From Pseudomonas sp. PA27(2017) (GTDB taxonomy: Bacteria; Pseudomonadota; Gammaproteobacteria; Pseudomonadales; Pseudomonadaceae), in the NCBI RefSeq assembly GCF_001945445.1, contig NZ_MSXW01000008.1:62001-126000 (forward strand): DNA of 64,000 bases, in the 5' to 3' direction. Shown here one piece after another: positions 55,448 through 62,676 of this stretch (positions are counted from its first letter, which is position 1; every line of letters starts with the position of its first letter). The notes beneath the pieces are model-generated. The model saw nothing but the letters and a program-made list of their open reading frames with translations. It did no database searches and had not been told where the DNA came from. The position numbers and the translations under genes are program-made.

Positions 55448-56230
55448 CTAGGCTGCCGCCGGGCGGACACCTAAATAGGCAGCGATAACATCGGGGTCAT
55501 GGCGAACCTGATCGGGCGTGCCATCGCCGATCTTGCGGCCGTAATCGAGCACTACCACATGATGGGAAATACCCATGACCACGCCGATGTCGTGCTCGAT
55601 CAACACCACCGTGGTGCCGAACTCACGGTTGATCTCGACGATGAAGCGGCTCATCTCGCGCTTCTCCTCGGCATTCATCCCGGCCATCGGCTCGTCGAGC
55701 AGCAGCAGACGGGGCTCGGCAGCCAACGCGCGGGCCAACTCAACACGCTTTTGCAGGCCATAGGGCAAGGTGCCGACGACTTCATCACGCCAGGGCTGGA
55801 TGCGCAGGAACTCGATCACCCGCTCCGCCGCCGCGCGCTGACGGTCGTCCTCACCTGGCGCGCGGCCGATGCGCAGCGCCTGCTCCAGCCAGGAGCTGCG
55901 GCGTTTGAGGTTGCGCCCGGTGAGCACGTTGTCGAGCACGCTCATGCCCTTGAACAGCGCGATGTTCTGAAAGGTGCGCGCGATGCCACCTAGCGCCGCC
56001 GCATGCGGGCGCATCACGCGGCGCTCCTTGCCGGCAAAGCGAATGCGCCCCTGCTGCGCCCGGTAGACGCCGTTGATGATGTTCAACAGCGAGCTCTTGC
56101 CCGCCCCATTGGGGCCGATCAGCGCACAGATCTCGCCTTCGGCAACGCGAAAACCGATGTCACTGATGGCCTTGACGCCCTTGAAAGACAGGCTGATGCC
56201 TTCCAGTTCCAACAAGGGAGAATTCGACAT
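55448..56230 (-). CDS. Branched-chain-type ABC ATPase (LivG-like)
   Basis: 260 aa. Walker A GPNGAGKSS, the LivG-specific Q-loop region RTFQNIALFKGMSVLDN, signature LPYGLQKRVELARAL and Walker B LLLLDEPMAGMN. In most such systems a second ATPase (LivF) is encoded next to it; none is present here, in this operon or elsewhere in the window, so it may work as a homodimer or with a distant LivF. Confidence 0.9.
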   Translation of the reverse strand: MSNSPLLELEGISLSFKGVKAISDIGFRVAEGEICALIGPNGAGKSSLLNIINGVYRAQQGRIRFAGKERRVMRPHAAALGGIARTFQNIALFKGMSVLDNVLTGRNLKRRSSWLEQALRIGRAPGEDDRQRAAAERVIEFLRIQPWRDEVVGTLPYGLQKRVELARALAAEPRLLLLDEPMAGMNAEEKREMSRFIVEINREFGTTVVLIEHDIGVVMGISHHVVVLDYGRKIGDGTPDQVRHDPDVIAAYLGVRPAAA

Positions 56231-56239
56231 GACGACGCC

Positions 56240-57370
56240 TCAGGCTGGCTGCTCATGGCCTTGCGGCCAGGCAGCGATGGATGGACGCAGAGTGCGCGTA
56301 GCCTGCCAACGCGGCGTTTCCGGCCAGGCACGTGGCGCAACGCCGAGGGCGGCAAAGAACGCCTGCGCCTCACTCGGCAGCGCTTCGCCGACCAGCAACG
56401 GCACACGGGTACGGCTCAGGCCCAGGACATCGCGCAACGGCCTGAGCAGCAACCAGTAGCCAAAGCTGTAGCGCAGCACGCCTTCACGCGCCGTGAGCGC
56501 CCAATCCAGCCAGCGCCGCAGCAAGCTGCCAGGCAGCGGTAGGCGCTGCTGCGCCAAGGCATACAGACGGCCGTAGCTCTCATGGGTACCGAGCACCAGG
56601 GTCGGCCCCAGCTCCCGGCGATCGTTGTCGCGGGTCGCCAGGCTCTCCGGGAAATTCAGCCGAAAACCGGCCAGCAGCCAGGGCGCCAGCAAGTAGCGAG
56701 CCTGGCCGCTGGCAGCGAAGGTACGTGCAGCCAGGGCCTCCTCGGCCGCGGTCAGGCGCTCCTGCTCGATCAGCCCGTGTGCCTCACCAAGCAGTTCGAT
56801 ATGGCTGAGGCATTGCTGCTGAGCCTGCCCTTCACCATCCAGCCGATGGAAACTGAACGCCGGGCGTTCGCCTTGCGCAAGAATCGACAACGCCGAATCA
56901 GGCTGCTGCGCCGCCAGCCGGGCATAACTCTGCACGCCGGCATCGGCCAGGCCACGGCCATCGGCATAGAACAGCAGTCGCGGCAACGAATCAGCCTGGC
57001 GAACTCGCTCGACCTCCTCCTGGCCTTCGGCGAGTACGAAGCCGGCTTCGAGTTCGCGCAGCAGCGTCAGTTGTTCTTCGGCCGGCGCCAGCGGATCGAG
57101 CAGCGCCGCAGTACCGCCCAGCCACTGCGCCGCCAGGCTCGCCAGCAACGCCTCGGGACGCGGTCGGCTGAGGATCACCAGGCTGTCGCCGACAACGAAA
57201 CCGGCCTCGCGCATGCCGCTGGCCAGCCCCTGCACCTCAGCCAGCAATTGCTCCCAGGTGCGTTCCTGCCACAACCCCAGGCGCTTGTGCCGCAGCGCTA
57301 CATCACCTCCGCGCTGACGCGCGCGAGCAAGCAGGCTGGCCGGCAGGTTGCTGGCAGATTCCTCGTGCAT
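56240..57370 (-). CDS. Degenerate, truncated AMP-binding (acyl-CoA synthetase-like) protein
   Basis: 376 aa matching only the N-terminal two thirds of an ANL-family synthetase. RTWEQLLAEVQGLASGM, GDSLVILSRPRPEALLASLA and LGGTAALLDPLAPAEE fit the fold. The ATP-binding P-loop, normally SSGTTG-x-PKG, is replaced by HRLDGEGQAQQ, and the chain ends where the G-Y-G-x-T-E motif would be; the hinge and C-terminal lysine domain are missing. It is therefore unlikely to be an active synthetase. It sits 9-11 nt from its neighbours in the sfnG-liv operon, and the frame is intact, so it may have a retained non-catalytic role. Confidence 0.75.
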   Translation of the reverse strand: MHEESASNLPASLLARARQRGGDVALRHKRLGLWQERTWEQLLAEVQGLASGMREAGFVVGDSLVILSRPRPEALLASLAAQWLGGTAALLDPLAPAEEQLTLLRELEAGFVLAEGQEEVERVRQADSLPRLLFYADGRGLADAGVQSYARLAAQQPDSALSILAQGERPAFSFHRLDGEGQAQQQCLSHIELLGEAHGLIEQERLTAAEEALAARTFAASGQARYLLAPWLLAGFRLNFPESLATRDNDRRELGPTLVLGTHESYGRLYALAQQRLPLPGSLLRRWLDWALTAREGVLRYSFGYWLLLRPLRDVLGLSRTRVPLLVGEALPSEAQAFFAALGVAPRAWPETPRWQATRTLRPSIAAWPQGHEQPA

Positions 57371-57381
57371 GACGGCGCCCC

Positions 57382-58473
57382 TCAGGCCACGGCCAGTGAC
57401 GCGAGCTTCTCCTGCTCCAGTTCGCGCACCAGCGGAAGTACATGCTTGCCGAAGTACTCGACCTCTTCCTGGAAATGCAGGAAGCCGGAGAGGATCAGGT
57501 CGACGCCGACGGCCTTGAGCGCGACGATGCGCTCGGCGATCTGCCGTGGCGTGCCGATCAGGTTGGTCTTGAAGCCATCGTTGTACTGCACCAGGTCTTC
57601 GAAGGTGGACTTGGCCCAGTTGCCCTCGCCCTCCGGGCTGGCCGCGCCGGCGTTCTTCACTTCACTACCGAAGCCGTTGACGGCCTCCGGGTCGGCCTTG
57701 GCGATGATCTCGGCCAGCACCGCACGGGCTTCTTCCTCAGTATCGCGGGCAATGATGAAGGCGTTCACACCGACCTTCACCGAATGACCGTTGGCTGCCG
57801 CCTTGGCGCGGATATCGTCGACCTGGGCCTTGATACCCTCGACGCTGTTGCCATTGGTGAAGTACCAGTCGGAAACCCGTGAGGCCATGTCGCGCGCGGC
57901 TCGCGAGCTGCCGCCCTGAAAGATTTCCGGATGCGGTTGCTGCAGCGGCTTGGGCTTGAGGGTGTAATCGTTGAAACGGTAGAAATCGCCGTGAAAGCTG
58001 AAGTTGTCCTGCGTCCAGATGCCCTTCAGGGCGCGGATGAACTCCTCGGAGCGGCGATAGCGCTCATCATGATCCAGCCACGGCTCGCCGATGGCGCGGA
58101 ACTCGCCCTTGAACCAACCGGACACCACGTTGATGGCGACGCGACCAGCGGTGAACTGGTCGATGGTCGCCAGTTGCTTGGCCGCCAACGCCGGTGTCCA
58201 CGGCCCGGGCAGGATCGCGGCGATCACCTTGAGCGTCTCGGTGGCGGCCAGCAGGGCGTGGCTGATGGTCACTGACTCGTGCTGATTATCAGCGCCGTAG
58301 CCAGCCGTGAAGCGGATCTGCGACAACGCGTACTCGAAGCCGGAACGTTCGGCGATTTGCGCCAGTTTGCGGTTGTAGTCGATATCCCAACTGGTGCGTT
58401 GCTCGATCTTGCTGACGACGAGGCCGCCGCTGACGTTGGGTACCCAGTAGGCGAATTTGATCGGTTGGCTCAT
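57382..58473 (-). CDS. sfnG: FMNH2-dependent dimethylsulfone monooxygenase
   Basis: 363 aa luciferase-family enzyme. FAYWVPNVSGGLVVSKIEQR is the characteristic SfnG N terminus; ILPGPWTPALAAKQLATID, NVVSGWFKGEF and GSSRAARDMASRVSDWYF follow. SfnG converts dimethyl sulfone to methanesulfinate with FMNH2 and O2, using an MsuE-type reductase, here encoded 26 nt upstream. It leads into an AMP-binding-like gene and a branched-chain-type ABC transporter, which suggests imported sulfones or sulfur esters as substrates. Confidence 0.92.
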   Translation of the reverse strand: MSQPIKFAYWVPNVSGGLVVSKIEQRTSWDIDYNRKLAQIAERSGFEYALSQIRFTAGYGADNQHESVTISHALLAATETLKVIAAILPGPWTPALAAKQLATIDQFTAGRVAINVVSGWFKGEFRAIGEPWLDHDERYRRSEEFIRALKGIWTQDNFSFHGDFYRFNDYTLKPKPLQQPHPEIFQGGSSRAARDMASRVSDWYFTNGNSVEGIKAQVDDIRAKAAANGHSVKVGVNAFIIARDTEEEARAVLAEIIAKADPEAVNGFGSEVKNAGAASPEGEGNWAKSTFEDLVQYNDGFKTNLIGTPRQIAERIVALKAVGVDLILSGFLHFQEEVEYFGKHVLPLVRELEQEKLASLAVA

Positions 58474-58499
58474 GACGGTGTCTCCTGTAGCTCGGAAAG

Positions 58500-59060
58500 T
58501 CAGGCCGCGCTGGCGACCGGGATTTGAAAGAACGCCGCAACGGTGTCGAGCACACGCTCGATACGTTCGAACTGCGCAACTTCAGCAAGGCGGTAGTCAT
58601 CGAAGGCCTCGACGCTGGCGTACAACCCATACGGCAGCGTGTGGGCCTGGAAGAAGGCGAACAGTGGGCGTAACTGGTGATCGATCATCAGCGCATGGCG
58701 CTCGCTGCCACCGGTAGCCGCCAGCACCACGGGGACGCCCTTGAGCGAATGGTGGTCGACCAGATCGAACAGGTGCTTGAACAACCCCGTGTAGGAGGCG
58801 CGATAGACCGGGCTGCCGACCAGCAGCAAGTCAGCCTGTTCGATGGCCTGCAAGTGAGGCAGCAGATCGGCAGAGGCCGTGTCGCGCTCGAGCGAACCGG
58901 ACAAGGTGCTGGACAGCTCGGCGATACGCACCCAATGCACGTGCAGATTCGGCAACCTTGCCTGCAGCCTTTGCACCAGGGCCTCCAGCAGCCCGTGAGT
59001 GCGCGACGGCACACGCAAACTCCCCGACACCACCACAACCTTGATAACGCTTGCGCTCAT
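58500..59060 (-). CDS. NADPH-dependent FMN reductase, second MsuE paralogue
   Basis: 186 aa. [20 protein letters not shown] binds FMN phosphate, [20 protein letters not shown] and [20 protein letters not shown] are the MsuE signature motifs, shared almost exactly with the protein at 47012. ATG at 59060 has AGGGG upstream; a GTG two codons earlier is less likely. First gene of the seven-gene sfnG-liv operon and driven by a good sigma-54-like promoter. Supplies FMNH2 to SfnG. Confidence 0.9.
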   Translation of the reverse strand: MSASVIKVVVVSGSLRVPSRTHGLLEALVQRLQARLPNLHVHWVRIAELSSTLSGSLERDTASADLLPHLQAIEQADLLLVGSPVYRASYTGLFKHLFDLVDHHSLKGVPVVLAATGGSERHALMIDHQLRPLFAFFQAHTLPYGLYASVEAFDDYRLAEVAQFERIERVLDTVAAFFQIPVASAA

Positions 59061-59102
59061 ACTCACCCCTCCTGCCCATAGGGCATTGTTCGAGAGAGGT
59101 TG

Positions 59103-59119
59103 AGCAGCAACCGTGCCAA
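59103..59119 (-). promoter_or_regulatory. Sigma-54-like promoter of the msuE2-sfnG-liv operon
   Basis: On the minus strand TTGGCACGGTTGCTGCT, with GG at 59117-59116, GC at 59105-59104 and 10 nt between. The -24 box is perfect (TTGGCACG); the -12 box is CTGC. It lies about 45 nt before the start codon. Confidence 0.78.
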
Positions 59120-59214
59120 CGAATAAATTCTATTTAATTCAATGAGTTGAAATTACTCACCAACAACTTCCACTGCTCCACCGCACGCAAGCTGTTAAAG
59201 CACTGACCGTAGAC

Positions 59215-59275
59215 CAACAGCAGCACCAGAAAGCAGAACTGCCCGCCTTCCAACAGCCATTCAACAAGCTGTTGG
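59215..59275. promoter_or_regulatory. CAACAGC enhancer cluster with a perfect inverted repeat
   Basis: CAACAGC at 59215-59221 and a perfect CCAACAGC-N10-GCTGTTGG inverted repeat at 59250-59275. It lies between two divergent sigma-54-like promoters, 65-125 bp from the plus one and 100-170 bp from the minus one. This is the expected place for an SfnR-type activator serving both directions. Confidence 0.68.
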
Positions 59276-59337
59276 TTCAGCTACAGCTCGGCTCTCCGGA
59301 TCAATCACAACCCATTGATTTATAATCAATTTAATAC

Positions 59338-59354
59338 AGGGCACGGAGTTTGCG
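59338..59354 (+). promoter_or_regulatory. Sigma-54-like promoter of the DszC-like gene
   Basis: AGGGCACGGAGTTTGCG, with GG at 59340-59341, GC at 59352-59353 and exactly 10 nt between. Both boxes (GGCACG and TTTGC) are near consensus. The start codon is 45 nt downstream. Confidence 0.78.
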
Positions 59355-59397
59355 AGGGATACGCCGTCAGCAATCGCAACAATCGAGGAGAACTGCG

Positions 59398-60636
59398 ATG
59401 ACCGCTCAAGCCCACGTGCCACACCTGTCTACCGGCACCGACTACGACCCCCTTGCCGCTCGCTTCCGGCCCATCTTCGCGCGCATCGCCGAAGGTAGCG
59501 TGGAGCGCGAGCGCAACCGCAGCCTGCCGTTCGAGCCCATCCGCTGGCTGAAGGAGGCCGGCTTCGGCGCCGTGCGCGTCCCCGTCGAACACGGCGGCGC
59601 TGGCGCATCCTTGCCGCAACTGTTCCAACTGCTGATCGAGCTGGCCGAGGCCGACTCCAACGTGCCGCAAGCGCTGCGCGGGCACTTCGCGTTCGTCGAG
59701 GATCGCCTCAATGCCCACGCCAGCACGCCACAGGACGTCTGGTTCAAGCGCTTCGTCGAGGGTGATCTGGTCGGCTGTGCCTGGACGGAAATCGGCGCGG
59801 TGAAGATTGGCGACGTCATCACCCGCGTTTCCCGCAAGGGCGAGCAATGGGTGGTCAATGGCACCAAGTACTACAGCACCGGCAGCATCTTCTCCGACTG
59901 GATCGACCTGTTCGCCCGTCGCGATGACACTGGCGCCGACGTGATTGCGGCGATCCGCACCCAGCAGCCTGGCATCACCCAGAGCGATGACTGGGACGGC
60001 TTCGGCCAGCGCACCACCGGCAGCGGCACCTCGGTGTTCGTGAATGCCGTAGTCGAGGAAGAGAACATCATCGACTTCGCCACCCGCTTCAAATACCAGA
60101 CGGCCTTTTACCAACTGGTTCTGCTGGCCGTCATCGTCGGTTCCGGCCGCGCCGCCGTGCGCGACTTCAGCCAGGAAACCAGCAAGCGCACGCGGATATT
60201 CAGCCATGGCAACGCCCCTGCCGTGAGCCAGGATCCGCAGGTGCTGCAGGTGATCGGCAAAGCCAGCGGCCTGGTCTACGCCGCAGAAGCGGGCACCCTG
60301 CGCGCCGCCGAGGCGGCTCAACAGGCCTATCTGGCGCGCTTTGACAATGAAGAAACGGCCGAACAGCAGGCCAACAGCGCCGCCGAACTGGAGTCGGCCC
60401 AGGCCCAGGTGGCCGCCGTGGAACTGGTACTGCGTGCCACCAGCGACCTGTTCAACACGCTCGGTGCTTCCGGCGCCAGCACCGCCAAACAGCTCGATCG
60501 CCACTGGCGCAACGCCCGTACCGCCGCCTCGCACAACCCGGTGATCTACAAGGAACGCATCATCGGCGACTGGTATGTGAACGGTACCGAGCCACCCTAT
60601 GTCTGGCAGATCGGCGGCGGTGCCAAGCAGCCCTGA
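59398..60636 (+). CDS. Acyl-CoA-dehydrogenase-family monooxygenase (DszC/SfnB-like)
   Basis: 412 aa. LPFEPIRWLKEAGFGAVRVP and EHGGAGASLPQLFQLLIELA form the helical N-terminal domain; GCAWTEIGAVKIGD and WVVNGTKYYSTGSIFSDWID mark the flavin-binding beta domain; LDRHWRNARTAASHNPVIYK is the C-terminal signature shared with DszC and SfnB. This branch uses FMNH2 and oxygen on sulfur compounds instead of dehydrogenating acyl-CoA. ATG at 59398 has GAGGAG upstream. Monocistronic behind its own sigma-54-like promoter, divergent from the sfnG operon. Confidence 0.82.
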   Translation: MTAQAHVPHLSTGTDYDPLAARFRPIFARIAEGSVERERNRSLPFEPIRWLKEAGFGAVRVPVEHGGAGASLPQLFQLLIELAEADSNVPQALRGHFAFVEDRLNAHASTPQDVWFKRFVEGDLVGCAWTEIGAVKIGDVITRVSRKGEQWVVNGTKYYSTGSIFSDWIDLFARRDDTGADVIAAIRTQQPGITQSDDWDGFGQRTTGSGTSVFVNAVVEEENIIDFATRFKYQTAFYQLVLLAVIVGSGRAAVRDFSQETSKRTRIFSHGNAPAVSQDPQVLQVIGKASGLVYAAEAGTLRAAEAAQQAYLARFDNEETAEQQANSAAELESAQAQVAAVELVLRATSDLFNTLGASGASTAKQLDRHWRNARTAASHNPVIYKERIIGDWYVNGTEPPYVWQIGGGAKQP

Positions 60637-60742
60637 CGGCATGCATAGGCCTGGAGAGCACTCTCCAGACCTTGGAACCTGATCACGATCCTTTAGTTAG
60701 CACAGATCAACGAATAGGCCGGAGCAGCCGGTCGCACGACTC

Positions 60743-60811
60743 GTGGCAGGGGCTTTAGCCGTCAGCTCTTGACGCCCAAGCAGCGCCAATGGCGGCTAAA
60801 GCCCCTCCCAC
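60743..60811. repeat. Inverted pair of REP sequences
   Basis: GTGGCAGGGGCTTTAGCCGTC at the left and, inverted, GGCGGCTAAAGCCCCTCCCAC at the right (60791-60811). This is a common Pseudomonas REP pair placed between convergent genes, probably also acting as a transcription end. No gene lies in 60637-60814. Confidence 0.8.
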
Positions 60812-60814
60812 AAA

Positions 60815-60892
60815 TCACCACGCTTTGGCTTGCACCAAGCCACCAGCCAGCGCCAGCATCAGCCCGGCGAACAACGCCGGGACCCGATTCAT
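60815..60892 (-). CDS. 25-aa hydrophobic peptide coupled to the ACAD fragment
   Basis: MNRVPALFAGLMLALAGG followed by LVQAKAW: a basic start and one hydrophobic helix. The ATG overlaps the upstream gene's TGA (ATGA), the arrangement used throughout this operon, and the stop lies 4 nt before a REP pair. It looks like a real, translationally coupled membrane microprotein, though it is too short to be sure. Confidence 0.5.
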   Translation of the reverse strand: MNRVPALFAGLMLALAGGLVQAKAW

Positions 60893-61275
60893 GCCTGCCC
60901 TCCCAATTCATCGGCCAGGGCGGCGCCGTTTAAGTAATGGTCACCGAGCAGCCGCCGTTGCGTCGGCAATTCCGGCTCGGCACTGTCCGGCTGCGGTCGT
61001 GGCAGGCTGCTGCCGACCAGTTCGAAATGCGTCTGCGCTGCCAAACGCGCCGCCTCGGCTGCGGCAAGACGGAAGACAATGGCTGCCGATTGCGAGGCGC
61101 CAGCGTGCTCCAGCAACGCGTCGGCAGCATCGATGCGAATGCGCAGTTCGCCGACTGCGGCAATCACTGGCGCTTCGTGACGGGCACTCTGCCCCCGCAG
61201 GTAATCGAGCAGCGACGCCTCGGCATAACGGGCATGAGCCAGGTCGCCCTGGCCTTGGGAATGGGGAGTGGACAT
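60889..61275 (-). CDS. Stand-alone C-terminal ACAD-like helical domain
   Basis: 128 aa, no N-terminal or flavin-binding domain. RIRIDAADALLEHAG aligns with RLQAAEAILQRAG of the SfnB protein encoded just upstream, HFELVGSS with its LLELGGTR, and RRLLGDHYLNGA with YHLVGNQLLNG. It is thus a shortened copy of the C-terminal four-helix part of an SfnB-like protein, with its own GAGG site and start. It is 9 nt after SfnB, so a binding or oligomerisation partner role is conceivable; it may also be a decaying paralogue. Confidence 0.7.
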   Translation of the reverse strand: MSTPHSQGQGDLAHARYAEASLLDYLRGQSARHEAPVIAAVGELRIRIDAADALLEHAGASQSAAIVFRLAAAEAARLAAQTHFELVGSSLPRPQPDSAEPELPTQRRLLGDHYLNGAALADELGGQA

Positions 61276-61284
61276 GGCGTAACC

Positions 61285-62517
61285 TCAGTTCCAGGAATGA
61301 CGTTGCGGCTTGATGCCGTTGAGCAGTTGATTGCCGACCAGGTGGTACTTCCAGCGCACCGGGTCATGCAGGGTGTGAGTGCGCGCGTTGCGCCAGAATC
61401 GATCCAGCCCCTGGCTGGCCGAGACGCTGCGGGTGCCGCCCAGCTCCAGCAGGCGGCTGGACGCCTCGAGGGAAATCTCGGTGGACAGCACCTTGGCCTG
61501 GCCGACCACCACCGATGCTTCGGCAACGTGCTCTTCGCTGGGCTCGGCGACGGCGCGGTCGACCGCCTGGCCAGCACGCTGCAAGATCGCTTCGGCCGCT
61601 TGCAGGCGCCAGGCCAGCTCGCCAATCAGCGCCTGGCCAAGCGGGTCCTGCCAGCCGTGCTGCAACCCGCTGTCGACCCACGGCCGTGCCTGGCGCGCCA
61701 CGCGCAGGATTTCGGCGAATGCGCCACGGGCGATGCCGGTGTCCACGGCGGCCTGAATGATCTGCGAGATCGGGCCATCGGCGGTTGGCTGGTCGTAAGC
61801 CTTCCAGGCGGGTATCACATCGCTCGCTGGCACGCGTACACCTTCGATACGCACCTGGCCGCTGGCAGTGATGCGCTGGCCGAAGCCGTCCCAACTGTCT
61901 ATCACTGTCAGGCCGGCGGCATCGCGCGGAACGAAGGCGATGTACGGGCGGCCTTGCTCGTCGACACCAGCGACCGGGACGATATGGGCGAACAGCGCAC
62001 CGGTGCAGTAGGCCTTCTCGCCGTCGAGCACCGCCGTATCGCCGTCGAAGCGGATCTGCGTCTGGAAGGTGGTGACGTACTGGCTGCGCGCTTCGGAGAA
62101 GGCGTTACCGAAACGGTAGCCTTGCAGCACCTTGGCGTAGTAGCGGCGCTTCTGCTCCTCACTGCCGGTCAGGCCGAGGTTGCTGAGCACGCCGAAGTGG
62201 TTCTGTGGCAACTGGCCAAGCGACGAATCGGCGGCGGAGATGGTTGCGATCACCTCGCTGAGGGTGACGTACGAGACCCCGGCGCCTCCGTATGCCTTCG
62301 GTACGCTGATCGCCCACAGACCGCTTTCGGAGAAGCGTTCCAGCTCCTCCCAGGGTAAGCGTCGCTCGCGGTCACGCAAGGCCGCCTCGCGGGCGAAATC
62401 CTCGGCCAGGCGCTGCGCCACTTCGATGGCTTCTGCGTCGTTACGGATGATATAGGCCGCACGCTGCGGTGCCGGGCGAACCTGCGCAGGCAGGTCGGCT
62501 GACTGTGTCTGGGTCAT
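61285..62517 (-). CDS. sfnB: SfnB-family sulfur acquisition oxidoreductase
   Basis: 410 aa. AAYIIRNDAEAIEVAQRLAE at the N terminus is typical of SfnB. SVPKAYGGAGVSYVTLSEV, ISAADSSLGQLPQNHFG, and the C-terminal LDRFWRNARTHTLHDPVRWK complete the ACAD-type fold. SfnB is required for growth on dimethyl sulfide-derived sulfur in pseudomonads; exact reaction is not settled. A sigma-54-like promoter lies about 40 nt upstream of the start. Forms an operon with the ACAD-like fragment and the 25-aa peptide. Confidence 0.88.
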   Translation of the reverse strand: MTQTQSADLPAQVRPAPQRAAYIIRNDAEAIEVAQRLAEDFAREAALRDRERRLPWEELERFSESGLWAISVPKAYGGAGVSYVTLSEVIATISAADSSLGQLPQNHFGVLSNLGLTGSEEQKRRYYAKVLQGYRFGNAFSEARSQYVTTFQTQIRFDGDTAVLDGEKAYCTGALFAHIVPVAGVDEQGRPYIAFVPRDAAGLTVIDSWDGFGQRITASGQVRIEGVRVPASDVIPAWKAYDQPTADGPISQIIQAAVDTGIARGAFAEILRVARQARPWVDSGLQHGWQDPLGQALIGELAWRLQAAEAILQRAGQAVDRAVAEPSEEHVAEASVVVGQAKVLSTEISLEASSRLLELGGTRSVSASQGLDRFWRNARTHTLHDPVRWKYHLVGNQLLNGIKPQRHSWN

Positions 62518-62553
62518 GTGCTACTCCATGTGTGACGGATTCCCCAGGGCTAC

Positions 62554-62570
62554 AGCACAGCCCATACCAA
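62554..62570 (-). promoter_or_regulatory. Sigma-54-like promoter of the sfnB operon
   Basis: On the minus strand TTGGTATGGGCTGTGCT, with GG at 62568-62567, GC at 62556-62555 and a 10-nt gap. It has the same TGGTATG -24 box as the msuE promoter at 46951. The start codon is 38 nt downstream. Confidence 0.55.
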
Positions 62571-62652
62571 CCTGGGAAATCCTTTTGATTCAGCGAGTTG
62601 GTGAACCTTCCCGGGCATCGGGAAAGCGCCTGGCGGGGCAAACTGCGGATTG

Positions 62653-62659
62653 GCTGTTG
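62653..62659. promoter_or_regulatory. CAACAGC motif upstream of sfnB
   Basis: GCTGTTG on the plus strand (CAACAGC on minus), about 85 bp upstream of the sfnB -24 element. Same heptamer as before the other sigma-54-like promoters, though it falls just beyond the porin stop codon's opposite side in a 159-bp spacer. Confidence 0.45.
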
Positions 62660-62676
62660 CCGAGCGAACAGTGATT

